From contig JAFRKO010000009.1 in the NCBI GenBank assembly GCA_017431685.1, forward strand, positions 62,001 to 126,000: a DNA stretch of 64,000 nt. The letters are read 5' to 3'. Positions 52,544 to 63,975 of this stretch are shown one piece after another (the stretch's first letter is position 1; each line of letters opens with the position of its first letter). A program made the position numbers and the translations under genes. The notes under the pieces are model-generated. The model searched no databases. It was not told where the DNA came from and saw nothing but the letters and a program-made list of their open reading frames with translations. The DNA comes from Mogibacterium sp. (lineage in GTDB: Bacteria; Bacillota; Clostridia; Peptostreptococcales; Anaerovoracaceae).

Positions 52544-54109
52544 CTATACCTCTGTTGCTTTAATCGGAGCTGCGTCAGCGCTGTGCTTGCGCTCATATGC
52601 TGCCATGCGGTTCAGCGCCTTAAGGTAAGCGTTTATGCTCGCTTCCATGATATCTGTTGAAAGGCCTCTGCCGGTAAACGTTCTGTCGTACGCATTAACT
52701 TTTACCGTGACATCTCCAAGAGTGTCTTTACCCTCGGATATCGAGTGAATATTGAATATATCGAAGCTGTGCGGTGAAGGCTGTATGATCGAATCGATCG
52801 CATTGTATGCCGCGTCGATCGGTCCGTCACCCAGAGCTACATCCTGCTTCTTCTCGCCGTCCTTTTCGAGACTGACTGTACATGTCGCAGTGGTGAAGTT
52901 GCTGGTAGACATCTGGAACCAGTCGAGCTTATAGCCTTCAGCCTCATCCTCATAGACGATGTTTGTGTTGTGTGTCACGATGGCCTCGAGATCGGCATCT
53001 GTGATGTTCTTTTTCTTATCACAGACTACCTTGAACTCATCGAAGCACCTGTCGAGCTCCTCTTTGCTGAGCATAAATCCGAGTTCTTCGAGCCTCTGGC
53101 CTACCGCATGGCGGCCTGAGTGCTTACCGAGGACCAAATTGTTCACATGGATGCCTACCGACTCAGGAGTCATGATCTCATAAGTCTTCTTATTTGCAAG
53201 CACGCCGTGCTGGTGTATGCCCGACTCATGCGCAAACGCGTTCTTTCCGACTATAGGCTTGTTGAGAGGAGCAGTCTGTCCGATTATGTTGTATACAGTC
53301 TGGCTCGCGCGGTGGATCTGTGTGGTGTCGATACCTGTTGTAAGGCCTGTGACATCCTGTCTTGTACGGATCGCCATTACGATCTCTTCAAGGGATGTGT
53401 TGCCGGCTCTTTCACCCAGTCCGTTTATTGTGCACTCCACCTGTCTTGCTCCTCCGAGCACTCCTGCCAAAGCGTTCGCGGTGGCCATGCCAAGATCGTT
53501 ATGGCAGTGGACTGAGAATATTACGTTCTCCGCTCCCTTAACGTTGTATTTGACATCCTCTATCAGCTCGCGCATCTCACCCGGTGTAGTATAGCCTACA
53601 GTATCAGGCAGGTTGATCGTGGTTGCGCCGTTAGCTATGGCTACCTCAACTACCTTTTTTAGGAATTCCGGTTCACTTCTGGTGGCATCTTCAGCTGAAA
53701 ACTCTATGTTGGAGCAGTACTTCTTTGCATATGCAACCATTTCGCCGGCACGCTCGAGCACCTGATCCGGGCTCATGCGCAGTTTATATTCCATATGAAG
53801 CGGCGAAGTCGCTATGAACACATGAATGCGGGGATCCACTGCGCCTTTGACAGCATCCCATGCAACGTCAATATCTTTTGGAGTTGAACGCGCCAGTGAA
53901 GCGATCGTGCATCCTTTGATTGTCTCGGCTATAGTCTTTACCGATTCGAAATCACCGGGTGAAGCGATCGCGAATCCGGCTTCGATTATGTCCACATGCA
54001 TCTTCTCGAGGCATCTGGCTACTTCTATCTTTTCTCTCAGGTTCATGCTGCAGCCCGGCGACTGCTCGCCGTCGCGCAGCGTAGTATCGAAAATTTTTAC
54101 CTGTTCCAT
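52544..54109 (-). CDS. leuA: 2-isopropylmalate synthase
   Basis: 521 residues. [12 protein letters not shown] at 9-20 opens the TIM barrel, and [14 protein letters not shown] carries the metal ligands. The C-terminal region (about 380-505) is the leucine-binding regulatory domain, so feedback inhibition by leucine is expected. It condenses 2-oxoisovalerate with acetyl-CoA, the first leucine-specific step. GGAG precedes the ATG. It lies 27 bases after ilvD. Confidence 0.96.
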   Translation of the reverse strand: MEQVKIFDTTLRDGEQSPGCSMNLREKIEVARCLEKMHVDIIEAGFAIASPGDFESVKTIAETIKGCTIASLARSTPKDIDVAWDAVKGAVDPRIHVFIATSPLHMEYKLRMSPDQVLERAGEMVAYAKKYCSNIEFSAEDATRSEPEFLKKVVEVAIANGATTINLPDTVGYTTPGEMRELIEDVKYNVKGAENVIFSVHCHNDLGMATANALAGVLGGARQVECTINGLGERAGNTSLEEIVMAIRTRQDVTGLTTGIDTTQIHRASQTVYNIIGQTAPLNKPIVGKNAFAHESGIHQHGVLANKKTYEIMTPESVGIHVNNLVLGKHSGRHAVGQRLEELGFMLSKEELDRCFDEFKVVCDKKKNITDADLEAIVTHNTNIVYEDEAEGYKLDWFQMSTSNFTTATCTVSLEKDGEKKQDVALGDGPIDAAYNAIDSIIQPSPHSFDIFNIHSISEGKDTLGDVTVKVNAYDRTFTGRGLSTDIMEASINAYLKALNRMAAYERKHSADAAPIKATEV

Positions 54110-54136
54110 TACTTCTCCAGTCTCTGTTATGCTCTT

Positions 54137-55798
54137 TTATTCCAGTATCGCGCCTTTATCTGCAGAACTTACGAGCTTTGCATAGCGCGCAAGATAGCCT
54201 GTCTTTACCTTAGGCTCAGGGCACACCCATGCCTTGCGGCGCTCTTCGAGCTCCTCGTCCGAAACTTTGAGCTCTATTGTCTTGTTCGTAATATCAATGG
54301 AGATAATATCTCCCTCACATACCAAACCGATATTGCCGCCCGATGCCGCTTCAGGGCTGACGTGTCCAATCGAGGCTCCGCGGGTCGCACCCGAGAATCT
54401 TCCATCTGTAATCAGAGCTACAGATGCATCGAGTCCCATACCGGCAATAGCTGATGTAGGGTTCAGCATCTCTCTCATACCCGGACCGCCCTTAGGGCCT
54501 TCGTAACGGATCACAACTACGTCGCCGGCCTTGATTCCTCCGTCGTAAATAACGCGGATGGCATCCTCTTCGGAATCGAAGACTCTTGCAGGTCCTTCAT
54601 GCTGCATCATCTCAGGCAGAACAGCTGCCTGCTTTACTACGCAGCCGTCAGGCGCAATGTTTCCTTTGAGAACTGCGATACCTCCGGTCTTCATGAACGG
54701 ATCATCAAAAGGTCTGATGATATCCGTATTCAGATTGTCCGCGTTCGCGATGTTCTCACCGACGGTCTTTCCGCTCACGGTCATTACCGATGTGTCGAGC
54801 AGATCACCCTTTGTGAGCTCCTTCATTACTGCGTATACTCCGCCAGCAGCCTCAAGGTCTTCCATGAAAGTGTCGCCTGCAGGTGCCAGGTGGCAGAGGT
54901 TCGGAGTTTTGCTGCTGATCTCATTTGCCATATCGAAGCTGATGTCAACTCCGGCTTCGTGAGCGATGGCAGGCAGATGAAGCATTGTGTTTGTGGAGCA
55001 TCCAAGTGCCATGTCAACTGTCTCGGCGTTGTGGAATGCAGCGGCTGTCATGATGTCGCGAGGTCTGATATCCTGCTCAACGAGCTTCATGATCTGCATG
55101 CCTGTCTCCTTTGCAAGACGTATTCTTGCTGAATACGGAGCAGGAATTGTGCCGTTTCCGCGGAGAGCCATTCCGATAGCCTCCGTAAGGCAGTTCATGG
55201 AGTTCGCGGTATACATGCCGGAGCAGGATCCGCATGACGGACATGCATGCTCAACATACGACTGGACACCGTCCTCATCGAGCTTTCCTGCATGATAAGC
55301 GCCGACTGCCTCGAACATGTGTGAGAGGCAGGTACGTCTGCCGTCAGGCAGACGGCCGGCCAGCATTGGTCCGCCGGCACAGAATATTGTCGGTACATTG
55401 ATGCGTGCTGCAGCCATCAGCAGTCCCGGAACATTCTTGTCGCAGTTCGGAACCATGACCAGACCGTCAAACTGATGGGCGATCGCCATGGCTTCCGTGG
55501 AATCCGCAATGAGGTCTCTCGTTACGAGAGAATACTTCATGCCGATATGTCCCATAGCGATGCCGTCGCAGACTGCTATCGCCGGGAAAAGAATCGGTGT
55601 ACCGCCTGCTGCGCGGACTCCGGCCTTTACAGCCTCAGCGATCTTGTCGAGATGCATGTGGCCAGGCACTATTTCGTTATATGAGCTGACTACACCGATC
55701 AGCGGACGTTTGATTTCCTCTTCCGTCAGGCCAAGAGCATACATAAGGCTCTTATTAGGCGCGCGGTCAACTCCAATTTTTACATTGTCTGATTTCAT
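54137..55798 (-). CDS. ilvD: Dihydroxy-acid dehydratase
   Basis: 553 residues, standard length. Iron-sulfur cysteines are in [10 protein letters not shown] and [20 protein letters not shown], and [14 protein letters not shown] closes the active site. It dehydrates dihydroxy-isovalerate and -methylvalerate to the 2-oxo acids. AAGGATG stands before the ATG. A 212-base gap holding a long-stem structured element separates it from ilvC. Confidence 0.97.
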   Translation of the reverse strand: MKSDNVKIGVDRAPNKSLMYALGLTEEEIKRPLIGVVSSYNEIVPGHMHLDKIAEAVKAGVRAAGGTPILFPAIAVCDGIAMGHIGMKYSLVTRDLIADSTEAMAIAHQFDGLVMVPNCDKNVPGLLMAAARINVPTIFCAGGPMLAGRLPDGRRTCLSHMFEAVGAYHAGKLDEDGVQSYVEHACPSCGSCSGMYTANSMNCLTEAIGMALRGNGTIPAPYSARIRLAKETGMQIMKLVEQDIRPRDIMTAAAFHNAETVDMALGCSTNTMLHLPAIAHEAGVDISFDMANEISSKTPNLCHLAPAGDTFMEDLEAAGGVYAVMKELTKGDLLDTSVMTVSGKTVGENIANADNLNTDIIRPFDDPFMKTGGIAVLKGNIAPDGCVVKQAAVLPEMMQHEGPARVFDSEEDAIRVIYDGGIKAGDVVVIRYEGPKGGPGMREMLNPTSAIAGMGLDASVALITDGRFSGATRGASIGHVSPEAASGGNIGLVCEGDIISIDITNKTIELKVSDEELEERRKAWVCPEPKVKTGYLARYAKLVSSADKGAILE

Positions 55799-55820
55799 AA
55801 TTCATCCTTATTATCATTAT

Positions 55821-55982
55821 GGCCGCGCGCCGGAGAGTATCCCGAGCGGAATGAGCGAAGTGCAACGCAGCCACTTGTTATACGCATATTGCAATCTTTC
55901 GGCCCTTAAGCCCAAATAACCGTAACGTATGCTTATGAGCGATAAAACTCCGGGAGGGATATCTCCGGTACAGCTGCGGCCA
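55821..55982. repeat. 162-bp long-stem element between ilvC and ilvD
   Basis: The ends GGCCGC (55821) and GCGGCC (55982) are complementary. Inside them CCGGAGAGTATCCC and GGGATATCTCCGG pair over 13 positions with one bulged base. The enclosed part has smaller pairings, such as CACTT with AAGTG and GTTAT with ATAAC, and a repeated ATGAGCGA. No U tract follows, so it does not look like a terminator. It may be an RNA processing or stability element, or a small mobile repeat. Confidence 0.65.
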
Positions 55983-56010
55983 TTTGTGTTTATGTTATCA
56001 ATGGATTACA

Positions 56011-57571
<1,561 letters not shown>

Positions 57572-57584
57572 ACTCTGCACCTCC

Positions 57585-59291
57585 CTATAGTTTCATGAAG
57601 TCGGTGATGTGGCTGCCGCCGCCCACCATAGGCCTTACCATCTCGTCTATATCAAGCATGCAGTCTATGACATAGCCTTCTCCGCACGCCATTGCTTCTT
57701 CTATCGCCTCCGCAAGATCTTTCTGGTTGTTGACTCTGCGTCCGCGGAGCCCGTAGGCTTCAGCAAGCTTTACGAAGTCCGGTCCTCTGTCCATGTCGGT
57801 CTCCGAGAAATTCTTCTTATATATAAGGTTCTGCCACTGCCTCACCATGCCCAGAGTCTGGTTGTCAAACACAAAGGTGATAACAGGGAGTCCGTAATGC
57901 TGCACGGTTGTCAGCTCGTTGCAGTTCATGCGGAAGCTTCCGTCGCCTGCGATATGTATCACCATCTTGTCAGGATTGCCCACCTTTGCTCCGATGGCAG
58001 CTCCGAGCCCGAAGCCCATCGTACCGAAACCTCCCGAAGTGATCAGCTGACCAGGATAATCGAAGTGAAAATGCTGTATCGCCCACATCTGATGCTGGCC
58101 AACATCTGTAGCGACGATGGTATCCATCGGCATCATCTTCGCTATGGTATCGCACACCTGTTTAGGATTAAGTGTGTCGCCGCCTTCATCATATAGGGTT
58201 TCCGTAGGGAATGAGAAAACATACTCTTTCCATTTTGGATGCTCCTGCTGCGTAAGCCTCTCATTGAGCATTCTGAGTACTTCTTTTGCATCACCGACTA
58301 TATGGTGGTCAGTCTGAACATTCTTGTTGATCTCAGACCTGTCGATATCTATATGAACTATCTTTGCCTGGCTCGCGAATGATTCCGGATCGAGAGCCAC
58401 TCTGTCGGAGAATCTGCAGCCGACTGCAATCAGAAGGTCGCACTCATTGACAGCTATGTTGGATGCCTGTGAGCCATGCATTCCGATCATCCCGGTAGCA
58501 AGAGGGTTGCGGCCTTCCATTCCGCCGCCTCCCATGACGGTGATCGCTGTAGGGGCGTCCATCAGGTTCACGAATTCGTTGAATTCTTTGTGCGCTCTTC
58601 CCCTGACAACGCCTCCGCCGCAGATCAGCATAGGCTTTTCGGATTCGCCTATCATACTGATGAGCTTGTCTATATCCTCTTCATCGATGGATGGTTTGTG
58701 CAGGTCTGCCATGTTGCGGTCATAAAGAGCATCAAGCATCCCTGATTTCTTGTGCTCTTTTCTCGGGACAAATTCATATTCTGCCGTTTCCGCAGTGACA
58801 TTCTTGAGTATGTCAATGAATACCGGTCCCGGTCTTCCGCTTCTGGCGATTGCAAATGCCCTTCTCACAGTATCGGCAAGTTTGTTTACATCGCTTATCT
58901 GGAAAGTGCACTTGGTAATAGGAAGCATTACGCCCGTGCTGTCAACCTCCTGGAAGGAATCCTTTCCTATCAGGCTTTCAGCAACATTGCACGAAATAAA
59001 TACTACCGGGGATGAATCCATGTACGCTGTAGCGACTCCGGTAGTAAGGTTGGTCGCACCCGGTCCCGAAGTCGAGAACGCCACCCCTACTTTTCCTGTG
59101 CTGCGGGCATATCCGTCAGCTGCATGCGATGCTCCCTGCTCGTGTGCAGTCAGGTAATGATGCACTCTGTCGCGGTATTTGACCAGAGCATCGTAAACGT
59201 AGAGTATGGTGCCGCCCGGATAGCCGAATACGGTATCGACCTCCTGCTCAAGCAGGCATTCCATTAATATTTCTGCGCCGGTTAATCTCAA
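57585..59291 (-). CDS. ilvB: Acetolactate synthase catalytic subunit (first set)
   Basis: 568 residues. A TTG start at 59291 fits the family N-terminus RLTGAEILMECL with AAAGGA about 12 bases upstream. The activating Glu is in HEQGASHAADGYARS; the thiamine diphosphate motif GDGSFRMNCNEL is near 440. It condenses pyruvate with pyruvate or 2-oxobutyrate. Its regulatory partner ilvN follows within 13 bases. Confidence 0.95.
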   Translation of the reverse strand: MRLTGAEILMECLLEQEVDTVFGYPGGTILYVYDALVKYRDRVHHYLTAHEQGASHAADGYARSTGKVGVAFSTSGPGATNLTTGVATAYMDSSPVVFISCNVAESLIGKDSFQEVDSTGVMLPITKCTFQISDVNKLADTVRRAFAIARSGRPGPVFIDILKNVTAETAEYEFVPRKEHKKSGMLDALYDRNMADLHKPSIDEEDIDKLISMIGESEKPMLICGGGVVRGRAHKEFNEFVNLMDAPTAITVMGGGGMEGRNPLATGMIGMHGSQASNIAVNECDLLIAVGCRFSDRVALDPESFASQAKIVHIDIDRSEINKNVQTDHHIVGDAKEVLRMLNERLTQQEHPKWKEYVFSFPTETLYDEGGDTLNPKQVCDTIAKMMPMDTIVATDVGQHQMWAIQHFHFDYPGQLITSGGFGTMGFGLGAAIGAKVGNPDKMVIHIAGDGSFRMNCNELTTVQHYGLPVITFVFDNQTLGMVRQWQNLIYKKNFSETDMDRGPDFVKLAEAYGLRGRRVNNQKDLAEAIEEAMACGEGYVIDCMLDIDEMVRPMVGGGSHITDFMKL

Positions 59292-59341
59292 TTTTATATA
59301 CGTCCTTTCATTAATATATTATCAAGGGCAGTCCCCATTTT

Positions 59342-59812
59342 TTACTTCTCCATTGCTATGGTGCCGGTCCTCTGTATCTCGATGATACCGTAGCCTTTCA
59401 TTACCTTGATGAAATCCTCTACATTCTCAGGATCAGCATGATACTCCAGCAATATGTATTTCGGAGCCACTTTCATTACCTTGGCTCCCATCACCTGGCA
59501 AAACTCTATGAGCGGCGTGCGGTTCGACAGATTGTACGCAACTTTTATCAGCATCATCTCGAGACATACACTCTTGGCATCGCTAAGACGTCTCACTTTT
59601 ATGACATCGACATTTTTGTTTAGCTGCTTCTCTATCTGGTCGATGGTCCTCTGGTCACCCGTGGATGTGATAGTCATGCTCGATATCTCATGGTTTTCGG
59701 TCTCACCAACAGCCAGAGTGTCAATGTTGAATCCGCGTCTGGCAAATAATCCCGACACGGCAGACAGGACTCCGTCCCTGTTCTCTACAAGTACTGAAAA
59801 GATCCCTTTCAT
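59342..59812 (-). CDS. ilvN: Acetolactate synthase small subunit (second set)
   Basis: 156 residues, the normal IlvH/IlvN size. ACT domain FSVLVENRDGVLSAVSGLFARRGFNIDTL at the N-terminus, then VRRLSDAKSVCLEMMLIKV. GGAGG precedes the ATG. It lies between the second ilvB-like gene and the first ilvB, giving the order B-N-B-N. Confidence 0.92.
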   Translation of the reverse strand: MKGIFSVLVENRDGVLSAVSGLFARRGFNIDTLAVGETENHEISSMTITSTGDQRTIDQIEKQLNKNVDVIKVRRLSDAKSVCLEMMLIKVAYNLSNRTPLIEFCQVMGAKVMKVAPKYILLEYHADPENVEDFIKVMKGYGIIEIQRTGTIAMEK

Positions 59813-59827
59813 TGAATCTGCCTCCTG

Positions 59828-61444
59828 TCACTTAACATTGTTTTCGCTGTCAACATCACAAACCAGAATGCGTGCACCTTCGCCCTCAAGGAACCAGTCA
59901 AGCTTCTCATCGAGTTCGTCATTCGATGCGCACTCGCTGTATGTAAGTCCGTAGGCTTCAGCTATCTTTCCGTAATCAGGCCAGTCGCTGAGTTTTACGC
60001 CCTCGTAATGTGAATCGTAGTTTTTGTGCTGATACTCCCTTACCAGTCCCAGGTATCTGTTCCGCACAAGTAATATCCTTAAGTCTACTTTGTTGTTGCG
60101 CATGGTGGCGAGCTCGTTCATCGCCATCTGGAAAGCTCCGTCGCCAATGACCGCAACAGTCTGTTTCTCAGGGCACACAAGTTTTGCACCTATTGCTGCA
60201 GGCAGGGAATACCCCATGGTGCCCATTCCGCCAGTCGTCATAAAGCGGCCTTCCTTCATTATATAATTGTCTGCGCTCCAGAGCTGGTTCTGCCCGACAT
60301 CAGCTACATATACAGCATCGTCGTCGAGTTTTTCGGAGAGCTTCTGCACCATCAGATTAGGATCGACCAGTCTGTCACTGAAAACGCGGGTATCGACAGT
60401 GCTTTTTTTGATTTCTTCAAGCTCGTCTATCCAGCTGTCTTCCTTGCGGCTTATATCACCGTCAAGCATCAGCGCGAATATCTCGCTGAGGTCTCCTACC
60501 AGCGGAATGGTAGGTCCAACATTTTTACCGATCTCCGCAGTATCTATATCAATATGTATAATTGCACGCCTTGTGAGTTTCTCCGGCTTCGGAATGGCCC
60601 TGTCTGCAATTCGTGCTCCGACGACTAACAGCAGGTCCGCCCTGCCCACAGCCTTGTTGGCATATGGCTTGCCGTTGTTGCCCAGCATGCCGAAGTTGAG
60701 AGGATGCTTCTTTGGCAGAACCCCCATTCCCATCATGGTATGGACCAGCGGAATGTTGAACTTTTCACAGAATTCGCGGATGACCTGTTCACCGTTTCCG
60801 AGTATGACTCCTCCGCCTGCGCAGATGAGAGGTTTTTCCGCCTGATCGAGCAGATTGATCACTCTTTTCAGCTGTATAGGATTGATCTTTATCTCAGGCT
60901 TGTATCCGCGGATGATCACCTCTTCCGGGTATGAAAAATGCTTTTTCAGCTCGGCCTGCTGTACATCCATCGGAATATCGATCAGCACAGGTCCCTTGCG
61001 GCCGGTAGAAGCAATATAGAAAGCTTCCCTGAAGACCCTCGGTATATCGTCAGGGTCCTTAACGAGATAGCTATGCTTTACGAACGATCTTGTAGCACCG
61101 CGCATATCAGCTTCCTGGAATACATCGCGGCCAAGAAGTTTGCTCGAGACCTGACCTGTTATCGCTATGAGCGGGATACTGTCTGCATAAGCTGTCGCAA
61201 GAGCTGTAATCAGATTGGTAGCTCCCGGACCGGATGTCACCACGCAGACTGCAGGTTTGCGTGACATTCTTGCATAACCGCTCGCTGCATGTCCGGCATT
61301 CTGCTCCTGACGTACCAGAACATGCTCGATACCCGAGTTGTAAAGCCCTTCATAAAAAGGCGCTATCGCCACACCGGGATAGCCGAATACCAGGTTTATT
61401 CCCTCTGCCTCAAGGCACTTCACCATCGCTTCTGCACCGGTCAC
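59828..61444 (-). CDS. ilvB: Acetolactate synthase-type thiamine diphosphate enzyme (second set)
   Basis: 538 residues from a GTG at 61444, with AAGGAGGG 9 bases upstream. The Glu motif RQEQNAGHAASGYARM and ThDP motif GDGAFQMAMNELATM are clear. It differs from the 568-residue copy by a shorter C-terminus and in the region around RNRYLGLVREYQ, so it may have different valine sensitivity or substrate preference. It heads the whole branched-chain array and is paired with its own small subunit. Confidence 0.88.
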   Translation of the reverse strand: MTGAEAMVKCLEAEGINLVFGYPGVAIAPFYEGLYNSGIEHVLVRQEQNAGHAASGYARMSRKPAVCVVTSGPGATNLITALATAYADSIPLIAITGQVSSKLLGRDVFQEADMRGATRSFVKHSYLVKDPDDIPRVFREAFYIASTGRKGPVLIDIPMDVQQAELKKHFSYPEEVIIRGYKPEIKINPIQLKRVINLLDQAEKPLICAGGGVILGNGEQVIREFCEKFNIPLVHTMMGMGVLPKKHPLNFGMLGNNGKPYANKAVGRADLLLVVGARIADRAIPKPEKLTRRAIIHIDIDTAEIGKNVGPTIPLVGDLSEIFALMLDGDISRKEDSWIDELEEIKKSTVDTRVFSDRLVDPNLMVQKLSEKLDDDAVYVADVGQNQLWSADNYIMKEGRFMTTGGMGTMGYSLPAAIGAKLVCPEKQTVAVIGDGAFQMAMNELATMRNNKVDLRILLVRNRYLGLVREYQHKNYDSHYEGVKLSDWPDYGKIAEAYGLTYSECASNDELDEKLDWFLEGEGARILVCDVDSENNVK

Positions 61445-61492
61445 GATTATGTCCCTCCTTACATTTTGTTTCGTCTTGTATGCGTAACAAAT

Positions 61493-61521
61493 ACTTTATC
61501 ACGATTGATGAAATCTAACAA
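61493..61521 (-). promoter_or_regulatory. Promoter of the branched-chain array
   Basis: TTGTTA (61521-61516), 17-base spacer, TAAAGT (61498-61493) on the minus strand, about 45 bases before the GTG start. No T-box or leader peptide is visible in this short leader. Confidence 0.55.
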
Positions 61522-61571
61522 TTCCTTTCTGTATTTTTTGAGATAATATACAATTTACGAGTGGTTTTTTG

Positions 61572-61600
61572 TTGACACAAACAATAAAGTGGTTTACTTT
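61572..61600 (+). promoter_or_regulatory. Promoter of the leucine-dehydrogenase-type gene
   Basis: TTGACA (61572-61577), 17-base spacer, TACTTT (61595-61600). A CodY-like sequence AAAATTCTGAAAAGA (61617-61631) follows, matching 11 of 15 places of the known consensus. Confidence 0.6.
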
Positions 61601-61649
61601 TTTATATGTCAAATAAAAAATTCTGAAAAGAACAAGAAAGGATATCCAC

Positions 61650-62693
61650 ATGACTAACATTGAGATGATCCGTGCCTATGGGCATGAACAAGTTGCATAT
61701 TTCAACAACGAAAAAGCAGGCCTTAAAGCGATTATCGCTCTTCACAATACAAACCTCGGTCCTGCAGTCGGCGGATGCAGACTCTGGCCTTATGAGAGTG
61801 AAGAAGCAGCGCTCTTCGACGTACTCAGACTCTCCCGCGGAATGAGCCATAAGAATGCTGCAGCAGGAATGCCTCTCGGAGGCGCAAAGGGCGTTATCCT
61901 TGCACATCCGTCCCAGAAAACCGAAGCTATGTTCGAAGCATTTGGCGAAGCAGTAAACACTTTCATGGGTAAGTACTACACCGCTGAGGATGTAAACACA
62001 GATACAAAGGATGCTGATTACATGCTGCGCACTACAGATTACGTAGTAGGCCGTGCTGACGTATCCGGCGACCCTTCTCCTTTCACATCCATCGGCGTAT
62101 TTGACGGTATCCGCGCTGTTGCACAGTTCATGAACGGTTCCGACAGCCTTGACGGAATGAAGATCGCTGTACAGGGACTCGGCAAGGTAGGTATGGGTCT
62201 GGCAGAGCTTCTGCACGAAGCAGGCGCAAAACTGATCGTATGCAACAACTCGAACCGCGAAGCAATGAAGTATGCTGTTGAGCAGCTCGGAGCAACCGAG
62301 GTTTCAAAAGATGAGATCTATGGTGTTGAGTGCGACATCTTCGCACCTTGCGCTCTCGGCGCTGTCGTAAACAGCAAGACTATTCCTCAGTTCAAGTGCA
62401 GAGCAATTGCCGGTGCTGCAAACAACGTCATTTACGACGATGCTGCAGGCGAAGCTCTCAAGGCACGTGGCATCCTGTATGCTCCTGACTTCATCATCAA
62501 CGGCGGTGGTGTCATCAACGCAGGACAGGAAGCATTCACAACTTACGACAAGGAGAACGTACTCAAGCAGGTACACAATATCTACAACACAGTTTACAGA
62601 ATGCTCGAAGAGTCGAAAGCGACAGGCAAGCCTGAAGGCGTAATCGCTACTGAATTCGCAGAAAACCGCATCAGAAACGGACTCGATGCTTAA
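61650..62693 (+). CDS. bcd: Leucine/valine dehydrogenase (Glu/Leu/Phe/Val dehydrogenase family)
   Basis: 347 residues, typical for leucine dehydrogenase and shorter than glutamate dehydrogenases. The catalytic lysine lies in MPLGGAKGVI, the substrate region is GPAVGGCRLWPY, and the NAD loop is GLGKVGMGLA. It reversibly deaminates leucine, valine or isoleucine to 2-oxo acids. AGAAAGGA precedes the ATG. It diverges from the biosynthetic array, so both may answer to branched-chain amino acid level. Confidence 0.92.
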   Translation: MTNIEMIRAYGHEQVAYFNNEKAGLKAIIALHNTNLGPAVGGCRLWPYESEEAALFDVLRLSRGMSHKNAAAGMPLGGAKGVILAHPSQKTEAMFEAFGEAVNTFMGKYYTAEDVNTDTKDADYMLRTTDYVVGRADVSGDPSPFTSIGVFDGIRAVAQFMNGSDSLDGMKIAVQGLGKVGMGLAELLHEAGAKLIVCNNSNREAMKYAVEQLGATEVSKDEIYGVECDIFAPCALGAVVNSKTIPQFKCRAIAGAANNVIYDDAAGEALKARGILYAPDFIINGGGVINAGQEAFTTYDKENVLKQVHNIYNTVYRMLEESKATGKPEGVIATEFAENRIRNGLDA

Positions 62694-62709
62694 TTGAATC
62701 ACACAAATA

Positions 62710-62743
62710 AAAAACATATCCGCTCAGGCGGATATGTTTTTTT
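62710..62743 (+). terminator. Terminator after the leucine-dehydrogenase-type gene
   Basis: AACATATCCGC, TCAG loop, GCGGATATGTT, then TTTTTTC. Confidence 0.9.
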
Positions 62744-62757
62744 CGTTAGTTTTGTTG

Positions 62758-63351
62758 TTACTGGCGCGTAGCTAGGATCTCGTCGATCACAGGCTTAAGT
62801 GCATTGTAGTCTATGCCGTTGTAATCGCGCTCAGCCCTCTCGCGGATAAGCTGAGCCTGTTCTGCTCCGTATATCCTCTCTGCATCCAGAAGGAACTTAT
62901 CGAACTGCGGCTTGTCGAGTCTTTTCAGTCTGTCTTTATCGATCTTTCCGGGGAGGATGTAAAAAGAGCAATATTCAGGCAGGCTGCTGCTCCTCTTCAT
63001 GATCTTTTCGCGGTAGTCCACATTTTCAGGGTCTCCGAGGCCTACTCCGCATACTATGATCTTGCGCCCTTCAAGCCCGAAGTTGCCATAGTTCTGCCAC
63101 ATGATGTTTACGTTTGATATCTCCGCATCCCTGATGGCTCCTACATAGATGACATTCTTGTACAGAGATACGTAACCCAGCTGCTGTCTGGAGTATTCGA
63201 TGGCATCTGCTCCGAGTCCGGAAATGAGCCACTTGGCATACTGTACGCAGCTTCCGTACTTGCCGCTGGCAACTACTATGGTGTCCGGTCTTACGACCTC
63301 GCCCGCTTCTTCGCGGCGTTTCATAGCCATTCTGTTAGTATTTCTTGCCAT
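62758..63351 (-). CDS. Flavodoxin-like domain protein (HemG-like fold)
   Basis: 197 residues. The segment IVVASGKYGSCVQYAKWLI near 25-45 matches the FMN-phosphate loop of flavodoxin_5/HemG proteins, followed by VIYVGAIRDAEISN and KIIVCGVGLGDP. A tail of about 60 residues is helical and charged. It probably binds FMN and passes electrons, but no partner is seen. AAGGGGGATG precedes the ATG, 15 bases after the next gene upstream. Confidence 0.7.
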   Translation of the reverse strand: MARNTNRMAMKRREEAGEVVRPDTIVVASGKYGSCVQYAKWLISGLGADAIEYSRQQLGYVSLYKNVIYVGAIRDAEISNVNIMWQNYGNFGLEGRKIIVCGVGLGDPENVDYREKIMKRSSSLPEYCSFYILPGKIDKDRLKRLDKPQFDKFLLDAERIYGAEQAQLIRERAERDYNGIDYNALKPVIDEILATRQ

Positions 63352-63366
63352 GATCAGTCATCCCCC

Positions 63367-63975
63367 TTACTGGTGCTCATCTAAATACTTCTGGCGAAGC
63401 GTGCCGTCTACTTTCTTTACCTTTTTGCCATATGGCTGAAGCAGGTCATCGAGATCGTACTTGTCAAAAGGTACCAAAGCGTAGAACTCACTGACCGATT
63501 CTTCGGTCTCGCCTTTCCTTCTCTCGATATTGACTACTGCATCGCCTTCGATCAGGATCACGCCCCAGTCATCGTCTCTATAGATCTTTTTTACATTCTT
63601 ATCCTTGATTATATATGTCCTGAGGGTCATGCCCTTCTGGAATCTGTAATACAGTGTGTCGTCATCAGTCTCGAATCTGGCATCATGGAAACCGTAAAAC
63701 GGTGCCTGTGAGAGTTGCTTCCCCTTTCTGGCTGCCAAAAATGCAAGCAGCGCGGTTGTCCATATGGTGAGGTGGAGAGGGAGCTGACTTTTCATTGTCG
63801 TACCGCCAAATTTGCCGTTGACATATATCATCGCAATCAGTCCCACGATAAGAATTACGAACGAAGTTATTGTATATACCTTGCTGCGCTCTTCGCCCTT
63901 TGCCCAATTCTGTTTTTTTATGTTAAGGATACTGAGATCGCCCGGATATACATCATTGTTAGGATCCAGTTTCAT
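63367..63975 (-). CDS. Two-span membrane protein of unknown function
   Basis: 202 residues. Membrane segments about 32-51 and 65-82, then a beta-rich cytoplasmic domain (DTLYYRFQKGMTLRTY, KKIYRDDDWGVILIEGDAVVNIER) that may be PH-like. I do not recognise the family. AAAAGGAG precedes the ATG, close to the window end. It heads a pair with the flavodoxin-like gene. Confidence 0.6.
   Translation of the reverse strand: MKLDPNNDVYPGDLSILNIKKQNWAKGEERSKVYTITSFVILIVGLIAMIYVNGKFGGTTMKSQLPLHLTIWTTALLAFLAARKGKQLSQAPFYGFHDARFETDDDTLYYRFQKGMTLRTYIIKDKNVKKIYRDDDWGVILIEGDAVVNIERRKGETEESVSEFYALVPFDKYDLDDLLQPYGKKVKKVDGTLRQKYLDEHQ

Noticed and set aside
57609..58196. 195-residue plus-strand open frame
   Set aside because: Antisense to the ilvB catalytic core; no coding features of its own.
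61445..61649. T-box or leader peptide for the ilv array
   Set aside because: The leader is only about 45 nt from the likely promoter and contains no T-box sequence, Ile/Val/Leu codon run or terminator.
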